Shown: positions 59,001 to 64,000 of the stretch, in pieces
How positions within the stretch are numbered: the first letter of the stretch is position 1
How the letters are laid out: each line of letters opens with the position of its first letter
Assembly: GCA_027625915.1 (NCBI GenBank)
Contig: JANTQA010000042.1
Coordinates: 1,748,001 to 1,812,000 of the forward strand
Reading direction: 5' to 3'
DNA: 64,000 nucleotides
From: Anaeramoeba flamelloides
Taxonomy: Eukaryota > Metamonada > Anaeramoebidae
Made by a program: the position numbers and the translations under genes
The notes under the pieces: generated by a model
Told to the model about the DNA's origin: nothing
Seen by the model: the letters and a program-made list of their open reading frames with translations, nothing else
Databases searched by the model: none

Positions 59001-62000
59001 GAATCGATAAGGTCTATTGGTTTGAAAAAATTTGCAACATTTTTATAAATACACTAGTCCGAAATTTTTTTTTGAAAAATGACGTAAAATATCTTCAAAA
59101 ATAGTTTGTTTTTTATGATTTTTGAGAAAACTAGAAGTGTCATCATTCTCATGACCACTTTTATTATTTGTTACACATCTAAAAACTACATTTTATTTTT
59201 AAAATTGAATTTACTTAGGAATTCATTGAGTGAAATTTAATCAAAACAAGGGTAATTTGTCTAGCAAATATTTGAAGAAATGTACTTTTTTCGGACGATG
59301 ATAATTTTTGTAGAATTTTTGTAGATTCTCAACATTTGTAGATTTTTTCAGAGCGGTAATTGTATTGGAGAAATACCTGACGGGGGTTCGATTCCTACCA
59401 AGTATTTATATTTTTTGAGAGAATTAATGGAAAATTAAAAATAATATACATTTGCTTCGCAAATATCAGCCATTTTAAACCAAGACTAAAAATAAGTCAT
59501 AATAAATGAAGTGTCTCGCTTCGCACAAACAATATTTATCATTTTCAAGTAGATTATGAAAAAAAAATTGTCTACAAATGTCGAGAATCTACAAATATCT
59601 ACATTTTACAAAAATCCCCCTTTTTTCATAATTAATTTTAATATTAGAGGAATTATTGAATATTTAAATGTTATTTTAATTAATTTTCCCCGAATGAATT
59701 CTTAATAAAATACTATTTTAAAATGTAATATGACTGGTTAACAACCCAAGTATAACAATTGTGTTCATGAGAATGATGACACTTCTAGTTTTCTTAAAAA
59801 CCACAAAAAAAAAAACTATTTTTGAAGATATTTTTAGTCATTTTTCAAAAAAAAATTTTCGAACGGTTTTCTGTTTTTTTACGACTATTTCAAAACCCAA
59901 TTTGTTAATCTAAAATTAATTGATATGGTAATTTATTAAATTTAAAGTATTTTGAAAAGATACTGCTAAATTCAAAATAATGTATAAAAATATTTTTTAG
60001 TTCAATTTTCTTTTTAAAAATCTGAGAACTCAATTTCCAAAATATTTCATTTCAATGAACATTTTGAAAATCAGCACTTTTATATAGTTTTTTTGAATTT
60101 AAACCAACAAAATCCTTAATTAAAAAAAAATTGTAAAAACCGAAATCAAACACAACGAAAATCGCACACTTAAAAATATATTTTGTTTTGTATTACACAG
60201 ATTGAAATAAAATATTACTTTAAAAATCTATTTCAATGTCATAAATACAATGAAAGAGTTTTACAAATACATATACAAGCCAACGACAAAGTTTTTAAAA
60301 AACTGCATTCATAAAAGATAATAGGCTTTGGTTCAATTGCGGCCACAAAATGTTGTAAATAAGTAAACAATGAAAGAGTTTTATTTTGAGATCTTTCAAT
60401 TTATTTTTGTATTTCAGAGTACTATTGTTTGTTTCATGTCTATAAATCAATTTCATTTTGTAGAATAGTATTAAATAGCTTTATTTCAATCAATTTAATT
60501 TATTGAAAGATAAAAAAAACACTTAATTATTATTTTAAGCCTATGATTCTAAAATATTTTGAAATGGTTTTAAATGTAATGAAATTAATGTGAAATTTTT
60601 GCTATGAACCAAAAAACATTTGTCGATTTTTTTGAATTTATCAGTAATTTCAAAAAATTTAGTGTAGAGTATTGAAAAAAATGCCGGAAATGAAAATAAT
60701 CCTTTTACACGATTTTTAATTGTTAATATTAGGAAAATTGTTGTGTAATTGCTGAATAATTTCTTTTATTTTAAGAATCAAACTTTCAAAATTATAACTA
60801 TAAACTTATTTGAATGATGATTAATTAAATTTATACTTGTTCAAAACAATATTCAATCAATCAAAAACAAGAATAAAAAAATATGATTATCCAAATTCTA
60901 GCAAACCCCCATAAAAATCTATTTTTTTTTTTTCAGAATGGGTATATCTACTTCGGTTTATGAAATAATTACATGAGTATTCGTTAGACACATCATTTTA
61001 ATGAACTTTAGGTAGATTTACTACTGAGATTCATTAAAAATTTGTTTAATTATAAAAAGGATTTGATTTTAAATAAATGTAACTATTTAAGAAATTTTTC
61101 TAATACTAACAATTAAAAATAAATGTCCTTGCCTTTTTTTATCATGTCAGGTATTTTTTTCAATACTATATCTTAAAAGTTCAATAAGGAAGACACAAAC
61201 GAATTAAGAGACAGTTTTTGTTTTTAATTGATTTATGAAGATCTTTTTATGGTTTTTTCAACAAATGACAAAGAAGAATCAGTTTTGATAAAATTGAAAT
61301 AATATTTCTTCGTTTGTTGATTTGAAAATTAAAGTATTATGACAATTTTTGAAATTCTAAATGAGTAAACAACTCAACAAAGAATTTTTGTTTATAACAT
61401 CATCATTTTTAAAAAAGTGAAAAAACAAAAAGTTTTAAGTATACTATTTGATCTCTTTCTTTTTTTTAAAAAATGGTTGGTAGAAAACTTTTGAAAACTT
61501 TGTTTTTTCGCTTTTTTAAAATGACACCATTTCGAAAAAAGTTTTTTTTTTAAAAATAAAAAAAAAAAAAAAAATAAAAAAAGTTTTACAAATTTGTAGA
61601 ATCGGGTATTTGGAAAAGTGATCTTGAATTATAAGTTTCCTTCAAAGTAGGATCTTTCCAAAGTGAGACTAAAATGTCTTTCATTTCTTCAGTGATGATC
61701 TCGTCTGATTTTTCTTGTAAAATTTCAAAGAAACGATCGACCAATGGCTAGAACAAAGCAAAAAATAAAAAACAAAAACAAAAACAAAAAAAAAAAAAAA
61801 AATTCAAACTGTAAATGAAGATCGAAATGAAAAATCAAAAATAAAACGGAAAAGGAAACAAAAGCAAAGCTTACCAAATTAATTTTTTGTAAATTTAAAT
61901 TTAATTCTTCTGAGGCACGAATTAAACGCTTCATATTTATTTTTAAATTTTCGCGAATAATATCACGATAAAGTTTTTTTTCTGTCTTGGAAAAGCCGCC

Positions 62001-62282
62001 TTTGTAAAGGATTTTCATCTGTTTAACAAACGTGGATTTACCAGAGTCACCTGTTCCTGCAACAAGAATTTGAATTTTGTTTTCTTGTTGGCTTTTTTCT
62101 TTTTCGATTTGTTGATCGATAATTTTGTTTTTCTTTTTATCTTTTTTGTTTCTTAAATTGCCCTAAAAACATCCAAACAAGAAGAGTTCAAAAGTGAAAA
62201 GAAAAAGGATTAAAGTTTAAGTAAAGTAAAATTAATAAGAGTAATGAATAGGATTGGAGAAAAAAAAAAGTATTCATACCAT
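56016..62282 (-). CDS. Heterotrimeric G-protein alpha subunit, six exons
   Basis: Exons: 62280-62282 (ATG only), 61875-62162, 61590-61747, 56870-56998, 56208-56608, 56016-56091. G-alpha subunits bind GTP at the plasma membrane and signal from receptors. The start reads MGN, a myristoylation signal made by splicing. Motifs in order: P-loop AGTGDSGKSTFVKQMKILY (36-54), LWKDPTLKETYNSR, switch I DILGSRIPTTGV with the catalytic Arg, switch II DVGGQRSERRKWIHQFD with the catalytic Gln, LLNKIDLFEEKI (NKxD), SCATNTEM (TCAT box) and the C-terminal helix IFEEIKKMYNKHYKIIPTKLL. The frame shifts by one base at the A5 run at 56260-56264 (between STIQK and NIWTHFSCAT) and again at the A5 run at 56083-56087 in the last exon. 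These are real indels, programmed shifts or assembly errors. Introns 1, 2 and 5 are about 115-130 bp, intron 4 is 261 bp, and intron 3 is 4.6 kb and repeat-filled. Confidence 0.88.
56741..56835. repeat. GGGAAAA-type tandem repeat
   Basis: About a dozen AAAAAGGG-like 7-base units (with variants) fill the middle of G-alpha intron 4. It is strongly purine-biased on the plus strand. Confidence 0.85.
57455..57590. repeat. Palindromic repeat F, copy 1
   Basis: GCTGTTTTAAAAAAGTGAG at the left is answered by CTCACTTTTTTAAAATGG at the right, with a central AAACCGTT...AACCGTTT. Similar arms occur at 61395-61535, at about 55390-55440 and at about 27390. It lies in G-alpha intron 3. Confidence 0.6.
58645..58665. 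repeat. TA microsatellite
   Basis: About ten AT units within G-alpha intron 3. Confidence 0.9.
59065..59865. mobile_element. Nested palindromic element with tRNA-like core
   Basis: Outer arms of about 90 bp (59075-59160 and 59768-59858) are inverted repeats: TATCTTCAAAAATAGTTTGT and AACTAGAAGTGTCATCATTC recur inverted at the right. An inner pair (59320-59346 and 59570-59597, GTAGATTCTCAACATTTGTA) forms a second palindrome. Between the inner arms is a tRNA-like sequence. No protein frame is present. It lies in G-alpha intron 3. Confidence 0.75.
59349..59398 (+). pseudogene. tRNA-like relic inside the palindromic element
   Basis: GGGTTCGATTCC matches the Pol III B box exactly and would form a T arm (GGGGG/TTCGATT/CCTAC, one mismatch). 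GTAT-TGGAGAA-ATAC can form a four-base anticodon-like stem with a seven-base loop, and AGAGCGGTA resembles a D arm. The acceptor stem does not pair and the loop lacks U33, so a working tRNA is unlikely. Confidence 0.5.
60710..61150. repeat. Second copy of the foldback element interior
   Basis: Aligns with 37930-38330 in order: ATTATAACTATAAACTTAT, AACAAGAATAAAAAAATATG, CTACTTCGGTTTATGAAA, and AATTTGTTTAATTATAAAAAGGATTTGATTT-like sequence. The 250-bp arms of the other copy are absent. It lies in G-alpha intron 3. Confidence 0.6.
61395..61535. repeat. Palindromic repeat F, copy 2
   Basis: ATTTTTAAAAAAGTGAAAAA and AAAAGTTTT at the left pair with AAAACTTTG and TTTTCGCTTTTTTAAAATGA at the right. 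It lies in G-alpha intron 3, near exon 3. Confidence 0.55.
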
Positions 62283-62689
62283 GAGTAAAATTTGAATAGA
62301 ATATAAAAAGGAAAAAATAAATTCAAAAGTTTTTGATCTTCCTATTTTAGACTCTTTTTATGAGGAGTTCTTAACTTTTGAAAAAAAACTATAGCGCCAC
62401 AAGAAATTAAAACTTTGAAAGGAAAAATGCTGTTTCACTACTCTACTTTAGAAAAAAAACGAAAAGTAAACCCGAGATAAATCTTTCAAATTTTCAATTT
62501 TTAGAATATTTTTTTTTGATTAAATTTTTGGTTTTATTTAAATATGGATTGTAATCGGGAAATGTCTTCACGTTGATGTATAAAATTAATTAAAGAATAA
62601 ACCAATAGACATAGACCTTGAAAATTGTGTATTTTAAACAAATCTTTTCTTTTTTAATACCAAACAAGCTAGATCATCTTTTTGAAAAA

Positions 62690-63125
62690 TTTTTTTTTTT
62701 TATTATTGAAGAAGTGTAAATTACAATCTAAGTACACTTATACTTATATTTCCTTTCAGAAATTTTAGAGTATAATCATAGATTTTAAGGTTATTAATTA
62801 ATGAAAATAATTTCAAACTATTATGGTTTACTATTATTTCATCAAGATTCATTTGTTTCAATTTATTGTGAAAAATTAATCTATCTTTTTCATACAAAGG
62901 GCATATCCATAAAAGTGATCAATATTTTCTATAATTTCCTTCTGTTTATACTTTAAACATAAAGGACAAAATTTATTTGAATTTTTATTAATTACATAGT
63001 AATATCTATTTAAGCAGTTAGTGAATGTTCTGAATTTTAGAATGGTTGAACTTGATGGATAACTCAAATATTTTTGAGTTTTAAAGAAATAATTTTGATT
63101 TTTTATTATTGTGAAATATTTTTGG
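62690..63125 (-). mobile_element. LINE-like 3'-end fragment, copy 2
   Basis: The minus strand keeps a 92-codon frame: TILKFRTFTNCLNRYYY, then KFCPLCLKYKQKEIIENIDH and FYGYALC. The CPLC...H...C pattern after an LRTxxN-like stretch is the usual zinc-finger tail of non-LTR reverse transcriptases. The copy aligns with 21060-21545. The reverse transcriptase core is missing, so it is a 5'-truncated relic, as LINE copies often are. Confidence 0.55.
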
Positions 63126-63894
63126 AACTTCCAACTTGAAGAACTAAACAACAAATTTTTTTGTTTTGAATTTTTTTTTTTTTTTCAATTTTTTTACAAA
63201 TATTTAAGGGTGGTGTTTTCAATTCCTCTTCTTTGTCCAAATTCCTAAATTTTTATTTCGAAATTATTTGAAACATTCCTATACTGATAAATTCAAATAA
63301 TGATCTGATAATATTTACTTCATTTTCCATTTTAAAAATTTTTTTTATCACTTGTTTTGAATAAAGCATTCTATTAGATTAAATGTAAAGAAACTTTATA
63401 AAATTAGTTTAACTTTCAAAAGATTCCTAGTAAAGTAATGTTTTAAAAGATCAGATGTGAGATTCCAAAACAGGAAATTGAACCAAAAATTGTATTAAAT
63501 TAATCTGAATTTATCAGTATTTTTTTATTACCATCCAAATAAAACTTCATGATAAAAACTTTTTTTTAGAAAAATAATTAAACAATAGTTAATTTTCCAC
63601 ATTTCAATAACTCAACTGATAAAAAACACTATTTTACAAAAGAAATCTTTTATTAAAAAATAATTTTAAAGATATTTTACATTTTAATTTGAAAATTCCA
63701 ATTTTCAAAGAAGATTTTTTCAAAATTTTAATACTATAAAATTTGAAAATTATTTTGCTTCTAGTTAATTGTATATTTTATTTTCAAGTATTTTTAATTT
63801 AATAAATATCTTTGAGATATGATATCTAATTATTTTTATGATTAGAGAATTTTTTGGATTTGGATCTGAAAAAATATTTTTTTTAATTATTTTT

Positions 63895-64000
63895 CCTTTA
63901 GGTTTTTTTTTTTAATTTTTGAAATAAACAGAAAATTAAATAAATTTTCAGTTTATTCCATTAAGTAAATAAAAAAACCACCTTTAGATTTTTCAGAATT
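63895..64000. repeat. Repeat B copy cut by the window edge
   Basis: TTTAGGTTTTTTTTTTTAAT and GAAATAAACAGAAAATTAAA match the repeat B centre; the right arm starts before the sequence ends. Confidence 0.5.

Larger units (their letters stand above)
62283..64000. other. Region upstream of the G-alpha gene
   Basis: 62283-62690 should hold the G-alpha 5' UTR and promoter, with no motif that can be called. The rest holds a LINE-like relic and the edge of a repeat B copy. No host gene is supported. Confidence 0.6.

Noticed and set aside
59349-59398. Functional tRNA
   Set aside because: Only the T arm and a weak anticodon-like stem form; there is no acceptor stem and no U33.
1-64000. CRISPR arrays, operons, ribosome binding sites
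   Set aside because: Spliceosomal introns, eukaryotic gene families and a eukaryotic 5S gene make a bacterial reading untenable; no array of spaced direct repeats was seen.
1-64000. LTR retroelements or virus-like elements
   Set aside because: No paired direct terminal repeats bounding gag, integrase, capsid or polymerase-like frames were recognised; the retroelement signal is limited to two LINE-like tails.

Overview
This is a very AT-rich eukaryotic window (roughly four fifths A+T by eye). Its genes are split by GT-AG introns, homopolymer runs are frequent, and proteins carry Asn-rich, Lys/Glu-rich and His-rich low-complexity inserts. Together with an F-box/TMEM185-like membrane fusion, this suggests a free-living amoeboid protist. 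Anaeramoeba is one candidate, but that is inference from style and not from a marker gene. No prokaryotic, organellar or virus-like gene was recognised.

Layout. A six-exon ERGIC-53/VIP36-type cargo lectin gene occupies 1626-11752 (+); three of its introns are swollen by repeats. A solitary 5S rRNA gene lies at 12685-12805 (+). A small three-exon gene with a UBA-like N-terminus lies at 18778-19827 (+). An F-box plus TMEM185-like multipass membrane protein gene lies at 25764-30283 (+). A HAT1-like acetyltransferase (34089-35444, -), Integrator subunit 4 (40042-43281, -) and a LUC7-type U1 snRNP protein (47939-49439, -) follow. A heterotrimeric G-protein alpha subunit gene fills 56016-62282 (-), with six exons, the first coding only for the start Met.

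The genes do not form one pathway. Two are RNA-processing factors (Integrator cleavage module and U1 snRNP), one modifies histones, one serves ER-Golgi transport, one is a signalling GTPase, one is probably ubiquitin-related and membrane-bound, and one is a structural RNA. Repeated sequences fill most of the space between genes and nearly all of the long introns: three copies of a TA-flanked palindromic Tc1/mariner-type MITE, a TTAA-flanked foldback element, a long-TIR foldback element, a nested palindromic element with a tRNA-like core, at least five other inverted-repeat elements, seven dispersed repeat families, and two copies of a LINE-like 3' end.

The most interesting signals are a lectin that keeps its ER-cycling tail but has lost several sugar/calcium ligands, a HAT1 homologue with an eroded acetyl-CoA loop, two one-base frame breaks in A5 runs of an otherwise well-conserved G-alpha gene, and oppositely oriented copies of one repeat on either side of a single lectin exon. 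Splice sites were joined by hand from reading frame and family conservation; no transcript evidence was available.
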